From Rhizobium sp. RU33A (GTDB lineage: Bacteria > Pseudomonadota > Alphaproteobacteria > Rhizobiales > Rhizobiaceae): a stretch of 64,000 bases of DNA. Made by a program: the position numbers and the translations under genes. Positions 31,244 to 42,499 of this stretch are shown piece after piece (positions within the stretch are counted from its first letter, which is position 1; every line of letters starts with the position of its first letter). The stretch covers positions 682,001 through 746,000 of the forward strand of contig NZ_FTMQ01000001.1 in the NCBI RefSeq assembly GCF_900156055.1. Direction: 5' to 3'. Below the pieces are notes generated by a model that saw nothing but the letters and a program-made list of their open reading frames with translations, searched no databases and was not told where the DNA came from.

Positions 31244-31270
31244 AAGGGCGGCTTCGGCCGCCCTTTTTTT
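31244..31270 (+). terminator. Strong terminator with TTCG tetraloop
   Basis: AAGGGCGGC-TTCG-GCCGCCCTT followed by a T-run. It is a textbook Rho-independent terminator on the plus strand, about 200 bases beyond the aacS stop. The bases between (31037-31243) hold further hairpins, for example GAGGCC-8-GGCCTC at 31176-31195, and no ORF I can support. Confidence 0.9.
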
Positions 31271-31286
31271 GTTGTGCGAAGCTGGT

Positions 31287-32909
31287 TCAACGCCTCTCGT
31301 CGAGCGATCGGGAAACCAGGATCACCGGGATCAGGCCGGCAGCAATGATGATGATTGCCGCCACCGAGGCATCCTGTGCCATGCCCCGCGAGGCATCTTC
31401 ATAGACCAGCGTGGCCAGCGTATTGAAGTTGAATGGTCGCAGCAGGATGGTGGCCGAGAGTTCTTTCAGCGTCTCGATGAAGACGAGCAGAGCCGCCGTC
31501 AGAACGGCAGGACGCAGGTTGGGAAGCAGCACCTGGCGCAATGTCTGCAGGCCAGAGCGGCCAAGTGTCCGAGCCGCCATGTCTAGATGCGGGGATAGCT
31601 TCTGGAAGCCGGCATCAATCGTGCCTTCCGCCATGGTCAGGAAGCGGACGGTATAGGCATAGACGATGGCAAAACCGGTGCCCGACAGAAGAAGGCCGGT
31701 CGAAATGCCCAGGTTGGCACGCAGCCAACCGTCCAGAGCATTGTCGAAGCTCGCAAGTGGGATCAGGACGCCGATGCCCAGCACCGTGCCGGGAATGCCA
31801 TAGCCGAGCGCGGCGAGCCGTCCGGCGCCCTTCGCCAGGCGCGAACGGTCTGTCCGCGCCGCATAGGAAAGCACGAAGGCCAGGAACACCGTGATTAGGG
31901 CAGCGGCGGAAGACACGAGCGTCGAGTTCCAGAGGGCATCAAGCAGGCGCGGCTCCAGGAAGTCTTCGAGACGACGCAGCGCGAAGCCGCCCAGCACGAA
32001 GACGGGCACGGCGAAACCGACAAGGATCGGGAGAAGGCAGAAGACCACAGCGAGCCATGCTTTCGGGCCCTTCAACCGTAGCCGGATGGCATCGGGAACG
32101 ATCGCCGTCGTCTTGTGGCTGCTGAAACGTTGTTGTCGGCGGGCCGCCCGCTCCACGATCAGCAGACCGGCAACGATCACCAGCATCACGCAGGCGATCT
32201 GCGCTGCACCCGCCAGACTGCCGCGATTAAGCCAGGTATCGTAGACGGAGAAGGTCAGCGTCTGCACGCCGAGATACTCCACTGCCCCGATGTCGTTCAG
32301 CGTCTCCATCATCACAAGTGTCAGGCCGATCATGATCGCCGGGCGGGCCATCGGCACCTGGATGCGGGCAAAGACCCTGAATGGGCTGGAACCGAGTGTG
32401 CGGGCGACATCGGCTGCCGCGCGTCCCTGCATCAGGAACATCGATCGGCAGGCCAGGTAGACGTAAGGGTAGAGCACTGCCGACATGACCAGCACGGCGC
32501 CCGACAGCGATTTCACATCGAAGAAACTGTATTCGCGCGACGACGTGAAGCCGAAGATTGCCCTGTAGGTCGTCTGCACCGGTCCCGTGAAATCGAGAAA
32601 CTCCCCGAAGGCATAGGCAGCCAGATAGGAGGGAATGGCGAGCGGCAGAACAAGGGCAGGAGAGAGGAGGCGCCGCAGCGGAAAATCGCATGCCGTGACC
32701 AGCCATGCCGTGCCGACCCCGACGACTGCCGTCACGAGGCCGGTGAAGAGCAGCAGCCAGAAGGTCCTGATGCCGGCGCGCGGGATGACATTCGTCATCA
32801 TGTGCTGCCAGTTGTCGGGCTCCGCCGAGAAGCCAATGACGAAGATCGCAACGATCGGCATGAAAACGACCGCCCCCGCAACGAGGGCTGCAAAGGTCGC
32901 CGAGCCCAT
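31287..32909 (-). CDS. fbpB: Ferric-iron type ABC transporter permease (FbpB-like)
   Basis: The protein (540 residues) is a fused double permease with about 12 helices and two EAA-type loops: DVARTLGSSPFRVFARIQVP and DMAARTLGRSGLQTLRQVLLP. This double architecture and SYLAAYAFGEFLDFTGPVQT are typical of the FbpB/SfuB ferric uptake family. No ATPase or binding protein is adjacent; a matching FbpA lies 15 kb away (47850-48887). ATG 32909 has AGGAG at good distance. A TTG at 32978 would add 23 residues with weaker support. A thiamine- or spermidine-type substrate is less likely but not excluded. Confidence 0.85.
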   Translation of the reverse strand: MGSATFAALVAGAVVFMPIVAIFVIGFSAEPDNWQHMMTNVIPRAGIRTFWLLLFTGLVTAVVGVGTAWLVTACDFPLRRLLSPALVLPLAIPSYLAAYAFGEFLDFTGPVQTTYRAIFGFTSSREYSFFDVKSLSGAVLVMSAVLYPYVYLACRSMFLMQGRAAADVARTLGSSPFRVFARIQVPMARPAIMIGLTLVMMETLNDIGAVEYLGVQTLTFSVYDTWLNRGSLAGAAQIACVMLVIVAGLLIVERAARRQQRFSSHKTTAIVPDAIRLRLKGPKAWLAVVFCLLPILVGFAVPVFVLGGFALRRLEDFLEPRLLDALWNSTLVSSAAALITVFLAFVLSYAARTDRSRLAKGAGRLAALGYGIPGTVLGIGVLIPLASFDNALDGWLRANLGISTGLLLSGTGFAIVYAYTVRFLTMAEGTIDAGFQKLSPHLDMAARTLGRSGLQTLRQVLLPNLRPAVLTAALLVFIETLKELSATILLRPFNFNTLATLVYEDASRGMAQDASVAAIIIIAAGLIPVILVSRSLDERR

Positions 32910-33063
32910 GCGTCTCCTGGCATATACCCCGGTTGGCCTGGCGGGAGGGGCTGTGCCCGTGCTAGGGAGTGTGGACAAGCGTTGAACCCTTGCGAATACG
33001 GCAATGGCTTTCCTCTAGCGGAAAGCGAGGGCGATGAAAACCGGCCCGACTGTCGCGGCGTAG

Positions 33064-33705
33064 TCAGCGCCGCAGATGTGTCAGACTTTCGCCGATCAAT
33101 CGCAGCCCAAGTGCACCGATAACGGCGCCGGCGAGGCGATCGACCCAGAGTTTTGCGTTGAGATAGGCGCGTTGCGAGCGCGGCGCCGAAAAGGCGATCG
33201 CAACGATGGCATACCACCCGGCCTCGATCAGAAAGATCACTGGCGGCAGTGCAAGAACCACCATGAGTGGCGGGTTCTGCGGCATCAGGGCCGCAAAGAT
33301 GCTGGCATAGACCAGGGCAGTCTTCGGATTGCTGATCTGCGTGACGAAGCCGAGCGCCAGAGAGCGGGGCAGCGAGTGCATGGTCCGTCCCTCTGCCGAT
33401 CCGACCGAGATCGGCGCAGCTGCGCCGCGCCAGATCATCACGCCGAGATAGACGAGATAGAGCCCGCCCGCGACCTTCAAAACCAGGTAGAGCCATTCAA
33501 CCCGTTCGAGCAGCGCAATCAGACCAGCGAGCGCGAGAACCGCAAACAGAGCTCCGCCAAGCCCCATCCCGATCGCTGCTGCGAGCCCATGCAGTCGCGT
33601 ATTGGCAACCGAAATCCGCGACACAAGCACGAAGCTCGGCCCGGGGCTCATAGCGCCGATTGCAATGGCGACGGCAATGCCGAGGAGAATGCTGAATGCC
33701 GTCAT
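33064..33705 (-). CDS. LysE/RhtB-family exporter
   Basis: This 213-residue membrane protein has six predicted helices and the family signature near the N-terminus, IAIGAMSPGPSFVLVSRISV. Further matches are GLGGALFAVLALAGLIALL, VAGGLYLVYLGVMIWRG and FVTQISNPKTALVYASIFAAL. LysE/RhtB proteins export amino acids such as lysine, threonine or homoserine lactone-like compounds. The substrate cannot be told from sequence here. It stands alone, 35 bases downstream of the sensor kinase stop in the same orientation, so it may receive read-through. Confidence 0.9.
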   Translation of the reverse strand: MTAFSILLGIAVAIAIGAMSPGPSFVLVSRISVANTRLHGLAAAIGMGLGGALFAVLALAGLIALLERVEWLYLVLKVAGGLYLVYLGVMIWRGAAAPISVGSAEGRTMHSLPRSLALGFVTQISNPKTALVYASIFAALMPQNPPLMVVLALPPVIFLIEAGWYAIVAIAFSAPRSQRAYLNAKLWVDRLAGAVIGALGLRLIGESLTHLRR

Positions 33706-33740
33706 GCCGTTCTCCCCGTCCTCGCGATCATTCCGAGATG

Positions 33741-37517
<3,777 letters not shown>

Positions 37518-37551
37518 TTTTGGACCTGTCGCTTCATGACCTGCAAGCAAA

Positions 37552-37566
37552 TTAACAGATTTTTAA
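37552..37566. promoter_or_regulatory. Full CtrA-type binding site (TTAA-N7-TTAA)
   Basis: TTAA-CAGATTT-TTAA lies 35 bases upstream of the chosen start of the PdhS-type kinase. It matches exactly the alphaproteobacterial CtrA consensus. The palindromic motif has no orientation of its own; position suggests it controls the kinase promoter. It could also touch the divergent phasin promoter 200 bases away. Confidence 0.6.
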
Positions 37567-37660
37567 TAGCTAGGCAGTGCCTTTGGGTCCAGAAAGTCGG
37601 CATCCTTTCGATTGATAAGGTTAATCCGCCGCGGTTTTCAACATGCAGAAAATCTAATTG

Positions 37661-37690
37661 TGCACTGCACAATCATATTGCAATGCACCA
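37661..37690. promoter_or_regulatory. Two PhaR-like sites upstream of the phasin gene
   Basis: TGCACTGCACAA (37661-37672) and TGCAATGCACCA (37679-37690) both fit the degenerate motif TGCRNYGCASMA that I recall for PhaR in rhizobia. Their starts are 18 bases apart, so they lie on nearly the same DNA face. They are about 75-100 bases before the phasin ATG. PhaR represses phasin genes when PHB is absent. Confidence 0.7.
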
Positions 37691-37764
37691 TATCAGGTGC
37701 TATATAGGGTTCATGAATGAAACATGAGGGGTCGCCGAGATCCCCCGACAAGAGGAAATGCATC

Positions 37765-38205
37765 ATGAACACCAAGGATATCTTCTCTTTCTCCTCCTTC
37801 GACCCTTCGAAGATGCAGGAAAGCTTCCGTGATTTCGCCGAAAAGGGCGCATTTCAGTCTAAGGAAGCCTATGCCAAGATGAAGTCTGCCACGGAAGAAG
37901 CCACCAAGACCATGGAAGCGACCGTCCAGACGGCCCAGGCCGGCACCGTCGAACTCGGCCTCAAGGCCATCGACGCCATGCGCACCAATGCCGATCTCTC
38001 GCTCTCCCACATGGAAGCGCTTCTCGGCGTCAAGTCCATGGCTGAGCTGGTCGAGCTTCAGACCGCCTTCATCCGCAAGCAGGCTGAAGTGACGATTGAA
38101 CAGGCCAAGGCGATCCAGGAAACCGCCAAGAAGGTTGCCGAGACGATGACCAAGCCTGGCAAGGAAGCTGCCGAAAAGGTCATGTCCTCGCTCAAGGTCG
38201 CCTGA
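37765..38205 (+). CDS. phaP: Phasin (PHB granule-associated protein)
   Basis: This 146-residue protein is almost wholly amphipathic helix, without Cys. It shows the Phasin_2 pattern: FSFSSFDPSKMQESFRDFAE, then KEAYAKMKSATEEATKTME, QAGTVELGLKAIDAMRTNAD and SMAELVELQTAFIRKQAEV. Phasins coat polyhydroxybutyrate granules and control their number and size. ATG 37765 follows AAGAGGAAA. The promoter carries two PhaR-like motifs, and a strong terminator follows at 38243. Acetoacetyl-CoA synthetase and isocitrate lyase in the window belong to the same carbon-storage theme. The phaC/phaA/phaB genes are not here. Confidence 0.92.
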   Translation: MNTKDIFSFSSFDPSKMQESFRDFAEKGAFQSKEAYAKMKSATEEATKTMEATVQTAQAGTVELGLKAIDAMRTNADLSLSHMEALLGVKSMAELVELQTAFIRKQAEVTIEQAKAIQETAKKVAETMTKPGKEAAEKVMSSLKVA

Positions 38206-38242
38206 TCGACTGCGATTGCTGAAAAATCCTCCCAAGGATCTT

Positions 38243-38269
38243 AGGCCGGGCATAGCGCCCGGCCTTTTT
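38243..38269 (+). terminator. Terminator of the phasin gene
   Basis: AGGCCGGGC-ATAGC-GCCCGGCCT is a perfect 9-base stem followed by TTTTC, 38 bases after the phasin stop codon. Confidence 0.92.
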
Positions 38270-38369
38270 CATAACCCCAAGCCTTTTCGCTTGATGCGCA
38301 GAAAGGGCTTGAAAAAAAATCCATCTGCTCGTATGTGACCCCTCGACGGCGTCAGCAACGCGGTCATGT

Positions 38370-38446
38370 GCGGTTGTAGCTCAGTTGGTTAGAGCGCAGG
38401 TTTGTGGCACCTGAGGTCGGAGGTTCGAGACCCCCCAACCGTACCA
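38370..38446 (+). tRNA. trnH: tRNA-His (anticodon GTG)
   Basis: The 77 bases fold as a full cloverleaf: acceptor GCGGTTG pairing with CAACCGT, D arm AGCTCAGTTGGTTAGAGC, anticodon stem CAGGT/ACCTG around loop TTGTGGC (anticodon GTG), and T arm GGAGGTTCGAGACCCCC. CCA is encoded. The discriminator base is A73 and the base before G1 is T, so there is no G-1:C73 pair. This is the alphaproteobacterial form of tRNA-His, whose HisRS has adapted to lack G-1. Confidence 0.97.
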
Positions 38447-38623
38447 TTTTTCCACATCTCTATCTGGTATCTGCTCCTGAGAGACGCACGCCGTCTTGGC
38501 GCCATCCAGCATCGCTCAAATGCGATCGATTCCGTTTACCTGAATGAAAGGCACCTCGAACTTCGTCCTTTCGCCTCCCGCGCCTACCTGCTCTGGTCTT
38601 CTGTGTCTGAATGGAGGTCCATG

Positions 38624-38926
38624 ATGGAGCGACGAAACGAGATGCGGCGGTCCTGCGAACTGAGTTCGCTGGTGCTGATGTTCGGCTGTCACTTCCGCGC
38701 CTTCATCTCAGACTGGAGCCCCAAGGGACTGAGACTGGAGCTGAGAGACGGACTGCTACTCGCCGATCGCGAGGCCTTCGTCCTGCATTCCGGGCGCTTC
38801 GGCGTTTTGCACGCGCAGGTGATCTGGCGGCGAGATGAAGAGGTCGGGGCTCGCATCCGCAATTGGCGAACGGCGGCGGTGGCCGACCGACACCATTTCC
38901 TGGGCTTTCATGCCTCGGCCTCCTGA
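38624..38926 (+). CDS. Small single-domain PilZ-like protein
   Basis: The ORF encodes 100 residues after a GGAGGT at the right distance (ATG 38624; ATG 38621 is one codon earlier). It shows the two c-di-GMP binding elements of PilZ domains in order: an RxxxR element (RNEMR, near residues 4-8) and DxSxxG (DWSPKG, near residue 31). These are followed by strands typical of the barrel (LRLELRDGLLL, HAQVIWRRDEEVGARI). The divergence of the rest makes this a motif-based call. It lies just after tRNA-His with no neighbour in its direction. If real, it is a c-di-GMP receptor of unknown target. Confidence 0.6.
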   Translation: MERRNEMRRSCELSSLVLMFGCHFRAFISDWSPKGLRLELRDGLLLADREAFVLHSGRFGVLHAQVIWRRDEEVGARIRNWRTAAVADRHHFLGFHASAS

Positions 38927-38967
38927 CACCGGCCGTCTGCCAACCCGTCCGCACTCACTAGGTCAAG

Positions 38968-38996
38968 AAAAACCCCGCCATGGTGCCATGACGGGG
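38968..38996 (-). terminator. Terminator of ilvE
   Basis: On the minus strand CCCCGTCATGG, a 2-base loop and CCATGGCGGGG are followed by TTTTT. It lies 27 bases past the ilvE stop codon. Confidence 0.85.
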
Positions 38997-39022
38997 TCGC
39001 TTGCGTGCGCGGGAAACTGGGC

Positions 39023-40126
39023 TCAGACGCGGGTCACTTCCTTCACCCAGCCATGAGCATCGGCAACCGAGCCGCGCTGGATCCCGGTCAGCTGATTGCG
39101 CAGCTTTTCCGTTTCGATGCCGGTGCCCGCGTTGCCGATGACGAATTCGCCGCCGGGATGGCGCACCGTGCCGATCGCGGCGACCACGGCAGCCGTGCCG
39201 CAGGCAAACGCCTCGCGCAGCTTTCCGCTGCGGGCATCCGCCATCCATTCGTCGAAGGAATAGGGACGCTCGACGACCTTCAAGCCATTCTCATTGGCAA
39301 GCTTGATGATCGAGTTGCGCGTAATGCCCGGCAGGATCGTGCCCGAAAGCGGCGGCGTAACCACGGTGTTGTTGTCCATGACGAAGAAGACGTTCATGCC
39401 GCCCAGTTCCTCGATCCACTTGTGCTCGGCAGCGTCAAGGAAAACGACCTGGTCGCAGCCACGGCTTGAGGCTTCCTTCTGGGCAAGCAGGCTGGCTGCA
39501 TAATTGCCGCCGCACTTGGCGGCACCCGTGCCGCCGGGCGCTGCGCGCGTGTAGTGCTCGCTGACCCAGAGCGTCACCGGCTTGCTGCCCCCCTTGAAGT
39601 AGGGGCCGACGGGCGATGCAATGACGCAGAAGACGTATTCGCGCGACGGGCGAACGCCGAGGAAGGCTTCGCTGGCAAACATGAAGGGGCGTAGATAAAG
39701 GCTGCCTTCACCCTCCGGAACCCACTTGGCGTCGATCTTGACCAGCTCTTCGACGGCCTTCAGGAAAAGCTCTTCCGGCACATCAGGCATAGCCATGCGC
39801 TCGGCCGACTTGTTGAAGCGGCGAGCATTCTCTTCCGGGCGGAAGAGCGTGATGCGGCCGTCAGCGGCCTTGTAGGCCTTCATGCCCTCGAAGATTTCCT
39901 GCGCATAGTGCAACACGCTTGCGGCCGGATCGATCTGGAACGGCTTGCGGGCCGACACCTCCGGGCTGTGCCATCCCTTGTCGACATGCCAATGCACCAC
40001 CGCCATATGGTCGGTGAACAGCGTCCCAAAGCCCAGGTTTTCGAAAGCCGCGAGCCGCTCGGCTTCCGGCATGGGCGAGGCATTCGGAACGATCTGGAAG
40101 TCGAGAAGTGCAGAATTCGTGGTCAT
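39023..40126 (-). CDS. ilvE: Branched-chain amino acid aminotransferase
   Basis: This PLP enzyme transfers amino groups between glutamate and the keto acids of leucine, isoleucine and valine. The 367-residue protein has the long-form (type II) fold: FEGMKAYKAADGRITLFRPE, YLRPFMFASE, the PLP-lysine in GTGAAKCGGNYAASLLAQ and the family signature EELGGMNVFFVMDN. AFACGTAAVVAAIG follows near the C-terminus. The gene stands alone, with its own terminator and divergent or distant neighbours. The start at 40126 (MTTNSALLDF) gives a normal length. Confidence 0.95.
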   Translation of the reverse strand: MTTNSALLDFQIVPNASPMPEAERLAAFENLGFGTLFTDHMAVVHWHVDKGWHSPEVSARKPFQIDPAASVLHYAQEIFEGMKAYKAADGRITLFRPEENARRFNKSAERMAMPDVPEELFLKAVEELVKIDAKWVPEGEGSLYLRPFMFASEAFLGVRPSREYVFCVIASPVGPYFKGGSKPVTLWVSEHYTRAAPGGTGAAKCGGNYAASLLAQKEASSRGCDQVVFLDAAEHKWIEELGGMNVFFVMDNNTVVTPPLSGTILPGITRNSIIKLANENGLKVVERPYSFDEWMADARSGKLREAFACGTAAVVAAIGTVRHPGGEFVIGNAGTGIETEKLRNQLTGIQRGSVADAHGWVKEVTRV

Positions 40127-40284
40127 GGAGAGCCTGTGCCTGAGCTGTTCACGGTTGCGATGGCCACGCCGATGGAGCGGTCGCAGCCGGTGCCGTCGTT
40201 TGTGCGGTTTGATCCCGGTTTGTCAACAGAAACCGTGCTATCGCGATGCAGCAAAACGCTTGGTCTGCAGGGCCCGGAGCCGGT

Positions 40285-40890
40285 TCAGCCCGTTAGGAGC
40301 CCAAACAGGAACCAGACGCCGGCGAGCGAGATGGCAGCTCCGAGCGCCTGCACCAGCCGCCCGCCGCCGATCGGCTTCAGGGCGGCACCGATTGCGATCC
40401 CGATCACGTGGATAATGCCGGTCGAAACGACGAAGCCGACGGTAAAGGCTGCGGGATCGCTGGCACGTGGTGCGAGCACCCCATGCGGATAGCCATGCAT
40501 CAGGGCAAAGGCTGCGATCAGCACCAGCGCCACCCATTCCGGCGCCCGCCAGGCGGCTGCGATCGCGCCGCCGAGAACGATGACCGAAACGGCAATCCCG
40601 TACTCGATCGGCTGGTCCGGCAGAACGCCGGTCATGCCGATGATGCCACCGACGCACATGATCATCGGAAAGGTTGCCGGCAGCGTCCAGACCGATCGCC
40701 CACCCATCTGCGCGCCCCATAGGCCGACGGCCAGCATGGCAAGCAGATGGTCTAAGCCAGCCAGCGGATGCCCGAAGCCCGACCCGAAACCGCCGAGCGG
40801 CCCGTCCATGACATGGGCGCTCGCCGGCAGGGCGGGGAGGATGGAGAACAGGAGGGCAGGGAGGCCGAGACGGACGAGAGGCTGGAGCAT
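40285..40890 (-). CDS. HupE/UreJ-family membrane protein
   Basis: The 201-residue protein has a signal-like N-terminus ending ALPASAHVMDG and about six further helices. It carries the family signature HPLAGLDHLLAMLAVGLWGAQ and a histidine-bearing ALMHGYPHG. HupE/UreJ proteins are secondary permeases for nickel or possibly cobalt, usually beside hydrogenase or urease genes. Neither is present here, so it may supply metal to enzymes encoded elsewhere. It stands alone on the minus strand between ilvE and a LysR gene. Confidence 0.85.
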   Translation of the reverse strand: MLQPLVRLGLPALLFSILPALPASAHVMDGPLGGFGSGFGHPLAGLDHLLAMLAVGLWGAQMGGRSVWTLPATFPMIMCVGGIIGMTGVLPDQPIEYGIAVSVIVLGGAIAAAWRAPEWVALVLIAAFALMHGYPHGVLAPRASDPAAFTVGFVVSTGIIHVIGIAIGAALKPIGGGRLVQALGAAISLAGVWFLFGLLTG

Positions 40891-40983
40891 GGCAATATCC
40901 GTGGGTGATGAGGTCGGCGCAGTGTATCTGCCTCAATCGCGAGGGAAAAGCGTGACAGGTGAAAACGACCGGTCAGGCGCGTG

Positions 40984-41865
40984 TCAGCCGAAGATCGCCC
41001 GATCCTGCTCGACGGCATCCTGCAGGAACTGCACGACCGCCCGCACCCGCACAAGTTCCCGCGCGCTTTCGTGGAAGGTCGTCCAGTAGGCCCGCCGGAG
41101 CGTGATATCAGGCAGGACGCGCACGAGGTCGTCGTGCTGCCGGGCGATGTAGCTGTGCAGGATACCGATGCCCGCACCCGCCAGAACCGCCTCCGTCTGG
41201 CCAATCGCCGAGGAGATCTCGAAGCCGGCATTCCAGTCGCGCATCACCTCGCCGGTGAAATTCAGCGAAGGCGTGAAGATCAGGTCCTCGACATAGCCGA
41301 TCCGGCGATGGGCCTTGAGCTCCTCAGGCGTTGCCGGCAAGCCGTTCGCCTCGATATAACCCTTCGAGGCATAGAGGCCGAGCGTATAGTCGACGAGCTT
41401 CGACGAAACGAGCCGTCCCTGATCCGGCCGCTCCAGCGTCACGGCAATATCCGCTTCGCGCTGTGACAGCGAAAAGGAGCGGGGCACAGGCACGAGCTGG
41501 ATCTTCAGTTCCGGATGCCGCTCGATGAGCGTACCGAGCCGGGAGGCGAGGAAGAAGACGCCGAAGCCGTCGGGTGCGCCGATCCGCACGGTGCCGGCAA
41601 CTTGCGTATCGGTGCGCCCAAGGCGCGCCTGCACCTCAAGCATTTCCGTTTCCATGCGCTCGGCGGAGGAAAGGAAGGCTTCGCCCTCGGCGGTCAACTC
41701 GCAGCCATTCGTGCGGCGGATAAAGAGCCGCGTCTTGAGCGCCGTCTCCAGCGACGTAAGCCGCCGCGAGAGCGTGGCGTGGTTCAGGCCAAGACGTCTT
41801 GAGGCGGCAAGAATCTGGCCCGTGCGCGCCACGGCCAGAAAGATGCGAACGTCATCCCAGTTCAT
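40984..41865 (-). CDS. LysR-family transcriptional regulator (possible mmsA regulator)
   Basis: The 293-residue protein has the N-terminal winged HTH (WDDVRIFLAVARTGQILAAS, RRLGLNHATLSRRLTSLE) and the LysR effector domain (VRIGAPDGFGVFFLASRLGT; AGAGIGILHSYIARQ). In rhizobia a LysR gene of this type often lies near mmsA, but here two other genes intervene. An inverted TTGATTT/AAATCAA element in the mmsA promoter (43455-43472) may be its site. The link is inference. ATG 41865 opens the HTH directly. Confidence 0.88.
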   Translation of the reverse strand: MNWDDVRIFLAVARTGQILAASRRLGLNHATLSRRLTSLETALKTRLFIRRTNGCELTAEGEAFLSSAERMETEMLEVQARLGRTDTQVAGTVRIGAPDGFGVFFLASRLGTLIERHPELKIQLVPVPRSFSLSQREADIAVTLERPDQGRLVSSKLVDYTLGLYASKGYIEANGLPATPEELKAHRRIGYVEDLIFTPSLNFTGEVMRDWNAGFEISSAIGQTEAVLAGAGIGILHSYIARQHDDLVRVLPDITLRRAYWTTFHESARELVRVRAVVQFLQDAVEQDRAIFG

Positions 41866-41898
41866 GCCAAGGCCTCCCCCGTTCCGCCGGTCCAGGCC

Positions 41899-42360
41899 TC
41901 ATGTATCGAAACCATGTGCGCCGCTGCTTAAGCCGAGCATGTCCAACCGCCGGTCGAAGTTATCAGCGATGTCCGAGAGTTTGATCGTTGCAAAACGCGA
42001 AAGCAACAGTGCCTCGGCCTCCCGCCGTGCATCCTCAAGGGCCTCGTTGACCGATATCTCGACGAGACAACCCGCGTGGTCCGATGCGCTGACGAGGCAG
42101 AACAGTTCCGGCCGCTCGAGCGCTTCATAGACATCGAGCAGGCTGATCTGGTCCAGGCTCTTGCTGAGCTTCCACCCGCCGCCATGCCCCTTTTCGGACT
42201 GCACATAACCCCGTTCGCGCAAGCCCGCCATCGTCCGGCGAACGACCACCGGATTGGTATTGAGCATCCTGGCGATCAGTTCGGAGGTCGCAGGCTCGCT
42301 GCGCCTTCCGAGATGGATCAGCACATGCAGCATGCGGGACAGGCGGCTATCCCCGCGCAT
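41899..42360 (-). CDS. Rrf2-family transcriptional regulator
   Basis: This 153-residue regulator has the Rrf2 winged HTH: LSRMLHVLIHLGRRSEPATS, IARMLNTNPVVVRRTMAGLR, then GYVQSEKGHGGGWKLSKSLD and ISLLDVYEAL. It has cysteines in ELFCLVS and AGCLVEI but not the closely spaced triad of RirA or IscR, so an iron-sulfur cluster is doubtful and thiol sensing is possible. ATG 42360 follows AAGGAGAG. It diverges from a thioredoxin-reductase-like gene across a gap with a palindrome (42451-42484) that I take as its operator. Confidence 0.88.
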   Translation of the reverse strand: MRGDSRLSRMLHVLIHLGRRSEPATSELIARMLNTNPVVVRRTMAGLRERGYVQSEKGHGGGWKLSKSLDQISLLDVYEALERPELFCLVSASDHAGCLVEISVNEALEDARREAEALLLSRFATIKLSDIADNFDRRLDMLGLSSGAHGFDT

Positions 42361-42432
42361 CGGTCTCTCCTTGGTTTTCTCTCCAACACCGGTAACCCAT
42401 GCCACTTCTCGCAACAAGTCGAGTTACATCAC

Positions 42433-42484
42433 TTGACAGGGCTTCATCGCGTAACTTAATAAGATACATAACTTTAAAAGTTAC
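42433..42484. promoter_or_regulatory. Promoter and palindromic operator of the Rrf2-controlled oxidoreductase
   Basis: A -35-like TTGACA (42433-42438) has TTAATA 17 bases downstream (42456-42461). GTAACTT (42451-42457) and AAGTTAC (42478-42484) are inverted, and the near-perfect palindrome TAACTTTAAAAGTTA (42469-42483) overlaps the likely transcription start. This is good placement for repression by the divergent Rrf2 regulator. Confidence 0.6.
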
Positions 42485-42499
42485 ATGATGGAGTGTCGG

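Noticed and set aside
38402..38620. An N-terminal extension of the PilZ-like ORF running back into tRNA-His
   Set aside because: It would begin inside the tRNA gene; the GGAGGT before ATG 38621/38624 defines a better start.
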